Both the position numbers and the translations under genes were made by a program. Below are positions 12,268 to 20,194 of a stretch of DNA of 64,000 bases, in pieces. Numbering within the stretch: the stretch's first letter is position 1; each line of letters opens with the position of its first letter. The stretch comes from Thiosulfativibrio zosterae. Lineage in GTDB: Bacteria; Pseudomonadota; Gammaproteobacteria; Thiomicrospirales; Thiomicrospiraceae. Under the pieces are notes generated by a model. That model ran no database searches, was not told the DNA's origin, and saw only the letters and a list, made by a program, of their open reading frames with translations. The stretch is taken from the NCBI RefSeq assembly GCF_011398155.1, contig NZ_AP021888.1:1-64000 (forward strand). Reading direction: 5' to 3'.

Positions 12268-13083
12268 ATGAAACTTAAACAGCCTTTGCTGGCCTTAGCA
12301 ATTCTTTCCACCCTAACTTTAGGAGCTTGCGTCAGTCAAACCACTCAAAAAGGGGCTGTTGGTGTTGACCGCCAACAATTACTGATTGTTTCAGAAAAAG
12401 ATATGCAAGAAGGGGCTGTTAAAGCCTATGGCGAGGTGATTGACGAGGCCAAGAAAAACAAAACGCTCAATCCAGATGCCAAACAACTCGCGCGCGTTCG
12501 TGATATCGCCAATCGGCTAATACCCAAAACCAGTGCCTTTAGAACCGATGCACCTGACTGGGCATGGGAAGTCAATGTGATTCAATCTGACCAACTGAAT
12601 GCTTGGTGCATGCCCGGCGGCAAAATTGCCTTTTACACCGCCATTATTGAAAAACTCAGTTTAACCGATGATGAAATCGCTGCCATTATGGGGCATGAAA
12701 TCGCCCACGCTTTGCGTGAACATGGTCGTGAACGCGCTTCACAAGCGCAATTACAAAGTTACGGACTAGCGGCTTTAAGTTTAGCCACTGGCATTCAAGG
12801 CCCAACCCTTGATTTAGCCTCTATGGCCATGAATGTCACCTTAACCCTGCCCAATAGTCGTGAACACGAAACCGAGGCAGATCGAATGGGGGTAGAACTT
12901 GCGGCTCGCGCTGGCTTTAACCCAGAAGCCGCTGTGCATGTATGGGAAAAAATGTCACAGCTGTCAAAAGATGCTCCACCAGAAATTCTCAGCACTCATC
13001 CCTCTAACGCAAGCCGTATTAAAGACTTAAAGGTTTATAGCCAAAAAGTCATGGGGCTTTATCAAGCCAGTCAAAAAAGCTAA
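12268..13083 (+). CDS. M48 family metalloprotease lipoprotein
   Basis: A periplasmic zinc metalloprotease of family M48, similar to the LoiP/YggG type involved in envelope quality control. It has a lipoprotein signal peptide with lipobox LGAC around residues 17-20, the zinc motif HEIAHALREHGRE, and a downstream glutamate region HETEADRMGVELAARAGFNPEAA that completes the metal site. The tail LSTHPSNASRIKDL is typical. 271 residues, ATG with a GGAGA site. The third-site residue and lipidation follow from the family; they were not measured. Confidence 0.92.
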   Translation: MKLKQPLLALAILSTLTLGACVSQTTQKGAVGVDRQQLLIVSEKDMQEGAVKAYGEVIDEAKKNKTLNPDAKQLARVRDIANRLIPKTSAFRTDAPDWAWEVNVIQSDQLNAWCMPGGKIAFYTAIIEKLSLTDDEIAAIMGHEIAHALREHGRERASQAQLQSYGLAALSLATGIQGPTLDLASMAMNVTLTLPNSREHETEADRMGVELAARAGFNPEAAVHVWEKMSQLSKDAPPEILSTHPSNASRIKDLKVYSQKVMGLYQASQKS

Positions 13084-13095
13084 AGCTGACTCGGT

Positions 13096-13650
13096 TTAGC
13101 GCAAGCGCACCTGCTTTTGCGCATCCCAAATTTGCGAAGGCTCTGCCAAACCACTTAATTGACCTTGCATAACAGGGATTTGAGGAAAACACGCAATACA
13201 GTCTGCGGTCGTTTTAATCGGGGGTTGCCCCGATAAATTGGCACTGGTCGATACAATCGCGCCACCAAACGCTTCACACAGTGCTTTGACCTCTGGATGA
13301 TGCGTCACTCTTATCGCCACCGTCTTGCGTCCACCGGTAATCCAAGTTGGCACTTTTGGGGTTGCAGGCAACACCCAAGTCGTTGGAGAATAGGCACTTT
13401 CCCAAGATTTCAGCACCAAATCTGACCAGGCCTGGTCAAAAATAAGCGCCAAATCCCGAATTTGAGCCACATTCGCCGCAATCAAAATAACCCCCTTTTC
13501 TAAAGGACGCTGCTTCAAATCCAACAAACGATTAAACGCCGATTCATCAAACGGATCACATCCCAAACCATAAACCGCTTCGGTAGGATAAGCAATCACC
13601 TCGCCGGCTTGGATAAGCCTGGTAGCCTCAGATAAATTGATTTGATTCAA
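13096..13650 (-). CDS. tsaC: L-threonylcarbamoyladenylate synthase (TsaC/YrdC)
   Basis: TsaC makes threonylcarbamoyl-AMP from threonine, bicarbonate and ATP for the t6A37 modification of ANN-decoding tRNAs. The 184-residue protein has the YrdC fold: GEVIAYPTEAVYGLGCDPFDESA near the start, LKQRPLEKGVILIAAN, and the conserved GGAIVSTSANLSGQPP. This is the short TsaC form without the Sua5 domain. It starts on TTG at 13650, with an AGG about nine bases upstream. Palindrome copy 3 lies inside the gene and encodes FDQAWSDL. Confidence 0.95.
   Translation of the reverse strand: MNQINLSEATRLIQAGEVIAYPTEAVYGLGCDPFDESAFNRLLDLKQRPLEKGVILIAANVAQIRDLALIFDQAWSDLVLKSWESAYSPTTWVLPATPKVPTWITGGRKTVAIRVTHHPEVKALCEAFGGAIVSTSANLSGQPPIKTTADCIACFPQIPVMQGQLSGLAEPSQIWDAQKQVRLR
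13426..13435. repeat. CCAGGCCTGG palindrome copy 3 (inside tsaC)
   Basis: Exact copy, extended to a 14-bp palindrome GACCAGGCCTGGTC and followed by AAAAATAA. Confidence 0.9.
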
Positions 13651-13784
13651 AGTTTTAACCTACCTTAATAAAAGTGCCCAAGTTTAATCTCTTACCAGTC
13701 ATAAAACAATCTAACCCTAAACCTTTACTGGCAATACCTAGCGCATTACGATTTGTAACACACAACAGCTTAAAAGGATTTCCT

Positions 13785-13925
13785 ATGCCAAGAATGACCT
13801 TACAAATCTCAGACACCCTAGACCATCAATTGCGCGATTTAGCAAACGCACAATCTCTATCTCGTTATGAAATTGCCTGAATTACACTAGAAATCTTTGT
13901 TAAAACCCCACACATAAAAAAATAG
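13785..13925 (+). pseudogene. Ribbon-helix-helix antitoxin-like gene broken by an in-frame TGA
   Basis: The ATG at 13785 follows an AAAGGA site and encodes MPRMTLQISDTLDHQLRDLA..., a ribbon-helix-helix (CopG/ParD-like) DNA-binding pattern, then ...SRYEIA and a TGA at 13878-13880. The same frame continues as ITLEIFVKTPHIKK to a TAG at 13923-13925. A single C-to-T change (CGA arginine to TGA) would explain the interruption. No toxin gene follows on this strand. Either a decayed antitoxin or a 31-residue truncated protein. Confidence 0.6.
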
Positions 13926-14100
13926 AAAGCAAAAATTAACAAAAAGATTTAACTCAAAACTAAATTTTTAATTCGGAATCTTTATGAAAATTATTAAAAC
14001 CTATTTGGACAAATTAAAAATAACAAATTAAACTTTAAAAGTTTGATAACATAATATTGGAATTTAAAATAATTCTGTTAATTTTAAGGAAACATATTAA

Positions 14101-14376
14101 ATGAAAAAAATTATATCTCTGGCCGCCTTATTTGCGGTATTTGCTTCAGTTACAGCCTGTGCTCCAGCTAACGTATCATCGAACCTAAGAGCATCATCCA
14201 GCCAAGAATCTTCAATGGCTACACGCTGTGTTGATTTTACTACTGGAGATGAGGAAGAAGTAAACGAACTTCTAAAAAAATATGACGGGTGGAAAGTTGC
14301 TTATGCATCTGAATATACCACTTCAAATAAGTCAACAACCTCTATGGTTATGTGCTTTGAAAAACCATATAAATAA
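14101..14376 (+). CDS. Small lipoprotein of unknown function
   Basis: A 91-residue product with a lipoprotein signal peptide (MKKIISLAALFAVFASVTAC, lipobox VTAC) and a short mature domain containing two further cysteines (TRCVDFTTGDEEE and MVMCFEKPYK), which could form a periplasmic disulfide. AAGGA site upstream of the ATG. I do not recognise a family. The gene and its flanks are visibly more AT-rich than neighbouring genes and lie between two decayed toxin-antitoxin fragments, suggesting acquired DNA. Confidence 0.6.
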   Translation: MKKIISLAALFAVFASVTACAPANVSSNLRASSSQESSMATRCVDFTTGDEEEVNELLKKYDGWKVAYASEYTTSNKSTTSMVMCFEKPYK

Positions 14377-14438
14377 TTTTTAGTCTACTTACCTTATGGC
14401 TTAAGCTTCCATTTTAAAAAGCTTAAGTCATCAAATAA

Positions 14439-14606
14439 TTAATCACGTCTTAGAAGTTTAATTAAGAATTCAGCAAAAATCTCATCAAACTAATCATCCA
14501 AACAATCCAAAATGGTTTTTGGCACATCAGCTGTAGCGGCCTCAATCAAGAAATTGTCACCCTCATCTTTCAAATTTGGGCGCCAAGAATAATAAAGCGT
14601 TACTCA
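14439..14606 (-). pseudogene. Remnant of a PIN-domain toxin (COG1569-like)
   Basis: Reading the minus strand from 14603, the open frame gives VTLYYSWRPNLKDEGDN then FLIEAATADVPKTILDCLDD, a stop at 14490-14492, and in the same frame FDEIFAEFLIKLLRRD. WRPNLKDEGDNFLIE strongly resembles the C-terminal part of the putative PIN-family toxins, whose proteins continue with a variable strand and end in a TP-x-x-FL motif. Stop codons lie before and inside the piece and the N-terminal part is missing, so this is a decayed relic. Confidence 0.6.
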
Positions 14607-14663
14607 ATCACAACTGGCAACATAAGTCACCCAAGAAATAATACTTCTACCCTAAGCTATTTT

Positions 14664-15818
14664 TTACTGTCGCATCAGTATCTGCGCTTTCAACTGCTTG
14701 GCTGCCATGGCATAGCCGCCCTCGGCGCTGTCTACAAAGTGGATGTGTTCTTGGCCAGTTTTTTCGACTAGGCAGGTGATGATGGCGCTGTGGGTTTGGT
14801 GACAGCCGTAATAGAGTTTGCCGGCTTGGTGAAGTTGTTCTAACCAGGCTAATAATTCGTTAATGGACGCTTGCGAAGCAGACATCACACACCGATAAGT
14901 ATCGTCCAATTTCACATAATCAGAGTGTTGGATAAGGTCTTGTTTATAACCGCCCCAATGCACTTCTAGCGCTTCAATTTGATGCTCCATCCAATAATTA
15001 CCAATGATATTTTGCAGCCGAATTTTTTGGCGCATCGCCCATTTTGCCCAGCGACTTTTATTTTGCGTTTTGGTTTCTGCTTCCACTTTTAATTTTTGTG
15101 TATTCATCGACAAATTTAATCCTGCGGTATTGAGCGGATGATGTTGCGAAGCGTCACCCAAAACCCTTTGGGTTTCGGCAATCAGCATTTGATAAAGAGC
15201 CAGGGATTCTGCTTGGGTTTTACAGCGCGCTTTGACCAACAAACTAAAGGTCACTTCTTGTTGACTGGGGATTTCATTCCAACGACATTCAAAACCGCTA
15301 AAGTCTGCCTTAGGCTCGGTATTTGGGTCTAGGTGATAGTGTTGGTTGGCTTTAATTTTGGCGTCTGCTTCTTCCATGCCGCCACCCATAAAAAAATATT
15401 GCGTTAAGTTGGGTGCGGCTTGGTAGCGACAAATATTGATAGGGCTTTCTAGGTCTTTATAAGGAATTAACCCCACGCGCAACTCTAATTGCACCCCATC
15501 CTGCGCCAGTTCTTGGCAGCCTCTTAAGGCGCGTTTTATTTTGGGTAAAAGCTCTGGCGGCACACAAAATGAGGCGCCATCGCCACCAAACACATAGGGC
15601 ACTTTAGAAGGCTTAACCGCATTAAGCAAAGCCGCAATGGTGCTGCCACCCACGGCATTAATGTCGCGATATCGCCCTTCGGCGATGGCTTTTGTTGAGC
15701 CGCGCACATCGGTAATCACAATCCACCAATCTTGCGGCAGGCTGTGATAAGCATCGGTGGCTAAGGTGTCCGATAAGTTGTTGAAAACGGGTAGAGTTTC
15801 TTCAAAACTAAACGCCAT
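14664..15818 (-). CDS. DUF3095 domain protein, nucleotide-cyclase-like
   Basis: Function unknown. The N-terminal part, WWIVITDVRGSTKAIAEGRYRDINAVGGSTIAALL...VPYVFGGDGASFCVP, fits DUF3095 and recalls class III nucleotide cyclase folds, in which an aspartate in DxxGST and a second in GGDG bind metal. The rest (LELRVGLIPYKDL, the FSGFECRWNEIPS segment and a helical C-terminal half) is specific to the family. The start at 15818 is preferred over a start 54 bases upstream because GAGG lies six bases before this ATG; this gives 384 residues. It diverges from the 2OG oxygenase gene with an 82-base gap. Cyclase activity is not established. Confidence 0.75.
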   Translation of the reverse strand: MAFSFEETLPVFNNLSDTLATDAYHSLPQDWWIVITDVRGSTKAIAEGRYRDINAVGGSTIAALLNAVKPSKVPYVFGGDGASFCVPPELLPKIKRALRGCQELAQDGVQLELRVGLIPYKDLESPINICRYQAAPNLTQYFFMGGGMEEADAKIKANQHYHLDPNTEPKADFSGFECRWNEIPSQQEVTFSLLVKARCKTQAESLALYQMLIAETQRVLGDASQHHPLNTAGLNLSMNTQKLKVEAETKTQNKSRWAKWAMRQKIRLQNIIGNYWMEHQIEALEVHWGGYKQDLIQHSDYVKLDDTYRCVMSASQASINELLAWLEQLHQAGKLYYGCHQTHSAIITCLVEKTGQEHIHFVDSAEGGYAMAAKQLKAQILMRQ

Positions 15819-15900
15819 TTTGACCTCAATTTTTTGATTGCTAAAAGACTGACTTGAGCGCATAATCCGCAAACTTTTTCATCTGCGTTTCAGGGCCATT

Positions 15901-16545
15901 ATGTCATTAAATCTAACAGAAAATATCTTAGATTCTTTATTAGATGCGCTTGTTGAGCAAGGCTGGTTTGAATGGCCAAACGCCGTTGACGAAGACTTAT
16001 GTCTAGAATTGCTGGCAGAAGTCGAATCTTTAGACGAAGAAGGCGAGTTGCGCCGAGCCGGCATTGGGCGTGGCGATGCCTTGCAACTCAATAAAGATAT
16101 TCGCCGTGACCAAATCAAATGGCTCGATAATAGCACCCCCCCACAACAGCGTTATTTAAAGCACATGGCCAATCTGCAATGCCAACTCAATCGGGCGTTA
16201 TTTTTGGGTTTATTTGAATATGAGAGCCATTTTGCGCTTTATAAAAAAGGCGATTTTTACAAAAAGCATCTGGATAGTTTTCGTGGCAAAGCCAACCGTA
16301 TGGTCACCACTGTGCTGTATCTCAATCCCGACTGGCAGGCCGAATGGGGCGGTCAACTGGTGATTTATAACGAAGACTCCAGCCAAAAATTGGCCACCAT
16401 TAACCCCAGAATCGGCAAAATGGTGGTTTTTATGAGTGAACAAATTCCCCACGAAGTGCTCCCTACCCTTCATCCTAGAGTCAGCATTGCCGGCTGGTTT
16501 AGACTCAATAACAGCATTGCCGGTGCCATAGACCCTGCTTTTTAA
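15901..16545 (+). CDS. 2-oxoglutarate/Fe(II)-dependent prolyl-4-hydroxylase-like oxygenase
   Basis: A small 2OG-Fe(II) dioxygenase of the prolyl 4-hydroxylase type. The metal triad is visible: H-x-D in YKKHLDSFRG near residue 122 and the distal histidine in EQIPHEVLP near residue 183. The arginine in PRVSIAGWFRL binds 2-oxoglutarate. YLNPDWQAEWGGQLVIYN is typical of the jelly-roll core. 214 residues. The substrate cannot be told; relatives hydroxylate a protein residue such as one in EF-Tu or a ribosomal protein. Confidence 0.88.
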   Translation: MSLNLTENILDSLLDALVEQGWFEWPNAVDEDLCLELLAEVESLDEEGELRRAGIGRGDALQLNKDIRRDQIKWLDNSTPPQQRYLKHMANLQCQLNRALFLGLFEYESHFALYKKGDFYKKHLDSFRGKANRMVTTVLYLNPDWQAEWGGQLVIYNEDSSQKLATINPRIGKMVVFMSEQIPHEVLPTLHPRVSIAGWFRLNNSIAGAIDPAF

Positions 16546-16698
16546 AGAACAGTTTGCAAAGTAAGACTCAGTCACAAAAAATGCCAGTTCTTAGCATACT
16601 TAATCGATAAACAGGTTAAACTTTTATGAAGATTGCATTGAAGACTTTAATTTCAAACGCAAACATACCTATTTCGTCCATTTAAAAAGGATTTTTTT

Positions 16699-19050
16699 AT
16701 GTCGATTAAGCAAAGTAATGCCGTCATGACGCTGCTGGTGATCTTATTAGGCGTCGGTATGTTAGCGGCACTGAGTTATTCCATCAATCAAGTCAGTCAT
16801 CTGAAAGACAATCAAATCCTGTTAAAGGAAATGAATGTTGATATCCTCATGTTACGCCGCCATGAAAAAGACTTTTTACTGCGTAACCAATTAACCTACC
16901 AAGAAAAATTCAACCAGCAAATAGCGGCCACCCAAGCTGATTTGCAAACCCTAGAAAACAACTTAGCCCAAGCGGGGTTCGCCAGCCAAGAAACCGCAAC
17001 CCTCATGGGCATTCTCAAAAGTTATCACACCAAATTCACCGAACTGGTCGAAACAGCCAAAGCCGTTGGCTTAGATGAGAAGTCTGGTTTGCAAGGCGAC
17101 TTAAGAAGTGCCGTGCACAATATCGAATCTGACTTAAAACAATATAAAAACGATGCGCTCTTAAAAGACATGCTGATGCTCAGACGCCGTGAAAAAGACT
17201 TTTTACTGCGCATGGACATCAAATACTTAACCAAATTTAACCAAGATGTGGCGGTATTCCAACAAAACCTGCAAAAATCAACGCTCACCAACGAGCAAAA
17301 AGACAAAGTCGCCCAGCTGCTAACCACTTATCAAACGCAATTTAAAGCCATGGTAGAAGGTTATGAGCGCAAAGGCTTTGACAGCAAGCAAGGCATACTC
17401 GGTGATATGCGCAATACCATTCATCAAACCGACACAGCACTGGAGTCGGTCAATGAAAAGGTCTCCAGCTTTTTAGCCGATAAAATTTCACAACTTGAAA
17501 ATTTCATTTATGGTCTAGCCATCTTATTTATCTTGGGTGTCGTTTTAACCTCGCTACGCCAAATGAAACGCGTTTCCACAGCCGTCAAATCGCTGTCGGA
17601 TATGATTAATGATGTGGCGCAAAACTATCATTTTTCGCAACGCTTTAAACACGATAACCAAGACGAAATTCAAGATATTGGCAATGCCTTAAACGGTTTG
17701 CTCAGTCACATGGAAAATGCGGTTGCAGAAGCCAATGGCGTGATGTCGGCCATTGCGCAAGGCAACTTTAACATACAAATCACTGCTGATTTTAAAGGTG
17801 ATTTACTCACCCTAAAACAAGGCGTTAATAGCAGCGCGCAAAGTGTTGCATTTACCATGTCTGAATTAGAAAAAATCATGCAAGCCATTTATCAAGGGGA
17901 ATTTGCAGCCCGCATGGACCCCAAAATCGCCCCCGCATTCAGAGAAAAAGTCGACCGTGCCATGCACCAAATGCAAACGGTCATCGGTGGCATTAACCAA
18001 GTCATGCACGGGCTTAACGAAGGCCACTTTGAAGAACAGGTGACCTGTGAAGCCAATGGTGAACTCAAAGACATGAAAGATACGGTTAACGATTCTATGC
18101 TCAGTCTAGCCAAAGCCATGGCTGAAATTACCCAGATGGCGCAACAGCAAGCGCAAGGTAATATTTCTGTGATTTGCACCAGCCAGTTCGCCGGACAACT
18201 GGAAGACTTAAAAAATCAACTCAACACCTCAGGTCAACGCCTCAACCAAGTCATTCAAAAGGCACAAGAAGCTGCCAATATTGTCTCGGGAGCCGCTGCC
18301 GAGGTAACCCAAAGTTCTATGTCTTTAAGCGAAAGAGTGCAAGAACAGGCGGCGGCTTTAGAGGAAACTTCTGCCACCATGGAGCAGCTCAGTGAAACCA
18401 TTCATGCCAATGCAGAGAAATCTCATACGGCCAGCCAATTGACCAATCAGGCCAGTCACGATGCCGAACAAAGCAGCAGCATTATGCAAAACACCCTTCA
18501 GGCTATGGATCAAATCCAAGAATCCAGCCACAAAATTTCAGATATTGTTACCCTGATTGACAGCATTGCTTTCCAAACCAATCTATTGGTGCTCAATGCG
18601 GCGGTTGAAGCGGCGCGTGCCGGCGAACATGGACGAGGGTTTGCCGTGGTTGCAGGTGAAGTGCGCTCCTTAGCGCAAAAATCAGCAGATGCGGCAAAAG
18701 ACATCACTCACCTGATTGATGAAACCGCCTCTCGGGTCAGCCAAGGCGTTGCTTTGGCACAAAAATCGGGGCAAGCCTTAGACAAAATTCACCATGCCAT
18801 CGTGGATGCCAATACTTTGATTAATGAGATTTCCAAAGCGTCATCAGAACAATCACAAGGCGTGCAGCAGGTGAATCAAAGCATTCATCAAATTGACCAG
18901 GTAACGCAACAAAATGCCGCACTGGTGGAAGAAACCTCCGTGGCTGCTGAAAATCTAAATCATCAAGCAGAAACGCTTAAAACAGAAATGGCATTCTTTA
19001 AAACTCAGTCAGCCTCGGCTAAAAAGGCTTTGTTACCTCAAAAACTATAA
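16699..19050 (+). CDS. Methyl-accepting chemotaxis protein with HBM-like sensor and tandem HAMP repeats
   Basis: A transmembrane chemoreceptor of 783 residues. TM1 is at about 11-31 and TM2 at about 268-285. The all-helical periplasmic sensor contains two near-identical motifs, RRHEKDFLLR near residue 53 and RRREKDFLLR near 163, a pattern seen in helical-bimodular (HBM) ligand domains. After TM2 come a HAMP and at least three further HAMP-like units, each built on A-x-x-x-G-x-F...GDLLTLKQGVN. The signalling hairpin with [32 protein letters not shown] is at about 615-665. There is no C-terminal CheR/CheB pentapeptide. A strong terminator follows. Confidence 0.93.
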   Translation: MSIKQSNAVMTLLVILLGVGMLAALSYSINQVSHLKDNQILLKEMNVDILMLRRHEKDFLLRNQLTYQEKFNQQIAATQADLQTLENNLAQAGFASQETATLMGILKSYHTKFTELVETAKAVGLDEKSGLQGDLRSAVHNIESDLKQYKNDALLKDMLMLRRREKDFLLRMDIKYLTKFNQDVAVFQQNLQKSTLTNEQKDKVAQLLTTYQTQFKAMVEGYERKGFDSKQGILGDMRNTIHQTDTALESVNEKVSSFLADKISQLENFIYGLAILFILGVVLTSLRQMKRVSTAVKSLSDMINDVAQNYHFSQRFKHDNQDEIQDIGNALNGLLSHMENAVAEANGVMSAIAQGNFNIQITADFKGDLLTLKQGVNSSAQSVAFTMSELEKIMQAIYQGEFAARMDPKIAPAFREKVDRAMHQMQTVIGGINQVMHGLNEGHFEEQVTCEANGELKDMKDTVNDSMLSLAKAMAEITQMAQQQAQGNISVICTSQFAGQLEDLKNQLNTSGQRLNQVIQKAQEAANIVSGAAAEVTQSSMSLSERVQEQAAALEETSATMEQLSETIHANAEKSHTASQLTNQASHDAEQSSSIMQNTLQAMDQIQESSHKISDIVTLIDSIAFQTNLLVLNAAVEAARAGEHGRGFAVVAGEVRSLAQKSADAAKDITHLIDETASRVSQGVALAQKSGQALDKIHHAIVDANTLINEISKASSEQSQGVQQVNQSIHQIDQVTQQNAALVEETSVAAENLNHQAETLKTEMAFFKTQSASAKKALLPQKL

Positions 19051-19070
19051 CCCTAAAACCCCATTAATAA

Positions 19071-19101
19071 AAAAGCCACAGACAATAGGCTGTGGCTTTT
19101 T
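19071..19101 (+). terminator. Rho-independent terminator after the MCP gene
   Basis: An 11-bp stem, AAAAGCCACAG at 19071-19081 with CTGTGGCTTTT at 19090-19100, an 8-base loop and a T-run. Symmetric A and T flanks make it usable by the convergent gene too. Confidence 0.9.
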
Positions 19102-19124
19102 AGGTGGCTCTTAAAAGTGTTAAA

Positions 19125-20015
19125 TCAATTCAAGGGCAAAATCACCACTTCGTTGGCTTTAAACATGGGAATCAACACACGATTGCGCTGGGTATCTAAC
19201 CCTAAATCCGCAGGCGCTTCTAGGCCATCCATCAGGGTTTTCACCGCTTTATTAGGGCTAATGTGAAACACCGCTTCGGCCTCCCAACTGGATGTAATGA
19301 TTGAGCCATCGTCTAAACTCAATAAACCATCCAAACGCCCGCCGGGTAAAGTCATTTGCGCTTTGGTTTGCCCTTTCGCATCCATAAACACAAGTTTGCC
19401 ACTGCCAAAGGTACCCATAATAATGCCGCCATCATGCGCCGCAACACCATTGGGTTTACCTAACTGAACCCCTTTTACAATCGGGATAACCTTGCCATTA
19501 ACGCTCACTTTATAAATGGCATCCGCACCCGAGCCTGTAAAACCGGGCGCTAACCCACTGTCGGTTACATACACACTGTTGTCATCAGCTTTAGACACGC
19601 CATTTAAAAAGGTGCTGCCTTTGATGTTAATGTCTTTCAACTGTTTTCCTGAAGGCAATTCAAATACACGAACGGTATCAATATCGGCAATGTATAAACG
19701 ATTGCCTAAAATTTGCATCCCTTTTGGCGCATTCAAATTGACCTGAGCATTGGCGCCATCAATCCACTTTAAATCCAACACCGTGCCGTCTGGGCTGACC
19801 TTAGAAATAAAACCGTTGTCGTCTTTATCAAACGGATTGCCATTAATATTGGCCACCAAATACACATCGTCTGCCGCGTTGTATTCCACCGACTCAGGCG
19901 TGGCAAAGCCCACATCGCTCACATAAATCGGCTCTGCTTGTGCAAACGCATTTTGACCTACCGCCCAAAAAGCCAATCCAAAAATACCGGCTAATGATTT
20001 CAATTTTAAAGACAT
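19125..20015 (-). CDS. Periplasmic SMP-30/gluconolactonase-like beta-propeller protein
   Basis: A secreted six-bladed propeller-like protein. The signal peptide MSLKLKSLAGIFGLAFWAVGQNAFAQA ends in AFA-QA. The mature part repeats blades of the form ...LYIADIDTVRVFELPSGK..., NSVYVTDSGLAPGF and KPNGVAAHDGGIIMGTFGSGKL, as in the SMP-30/gluconolactonase/LRE superfamily. 296 residues, GGGAG site before the ATG. The calcium-binding and catalytic residues of true lactonases were not verified, so enzymatic function is open. Monocistronic. Confidence 0.75.
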   Translation of the reverse strand: MSLKLKSLAGIFGLAFWAVGQNAFAQAEPIYVSDVGFATPESVEYNAADDVYLVANINGNPFDKDDNGFISKVSPDGTVLDLKWIDGANAQVNLNAPKGMQILGNRLYIADIDTVRVFELPSGKQLKDINIKGSTFLNGVSKADDNSVYVTDSGLAPGFTGSGADAIYKVSVNGKVIPIVKGVQLGKPNGVAAHDGGIIMGTFGSGKLVFMDAKGQTKAQMTLPGGRLDGLLSLDDGSIITSSWEAEAVFHISPNKAVKTLMDGLEAPADLGLDTQRNRVLIPMFKANEVVILPLN

Positions 20016-20194
20016 TTTATAAACTCCCGTGAATAGAAAAAGTGCTTAGATGAAGACGCCAAATGCGAAAAATTCTTAATGAGTTTAGCAGAAATTTTTG
20101 AACATTTTGGACATTCTAACAAGTGTTGCTAGACTTTATAAATAGGTTTTGTAAAAGTTATGTATAATTTTGTTTCAACTGTTTGGATTCACCC

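Noticed and set aside
13674..13784. N-terminal extension of the ribbon-helix-helix gene
   Set aside because: The ribosome-binding site AAAGGA and family sequence support the start at 13785; the upstream 37 codons look random.
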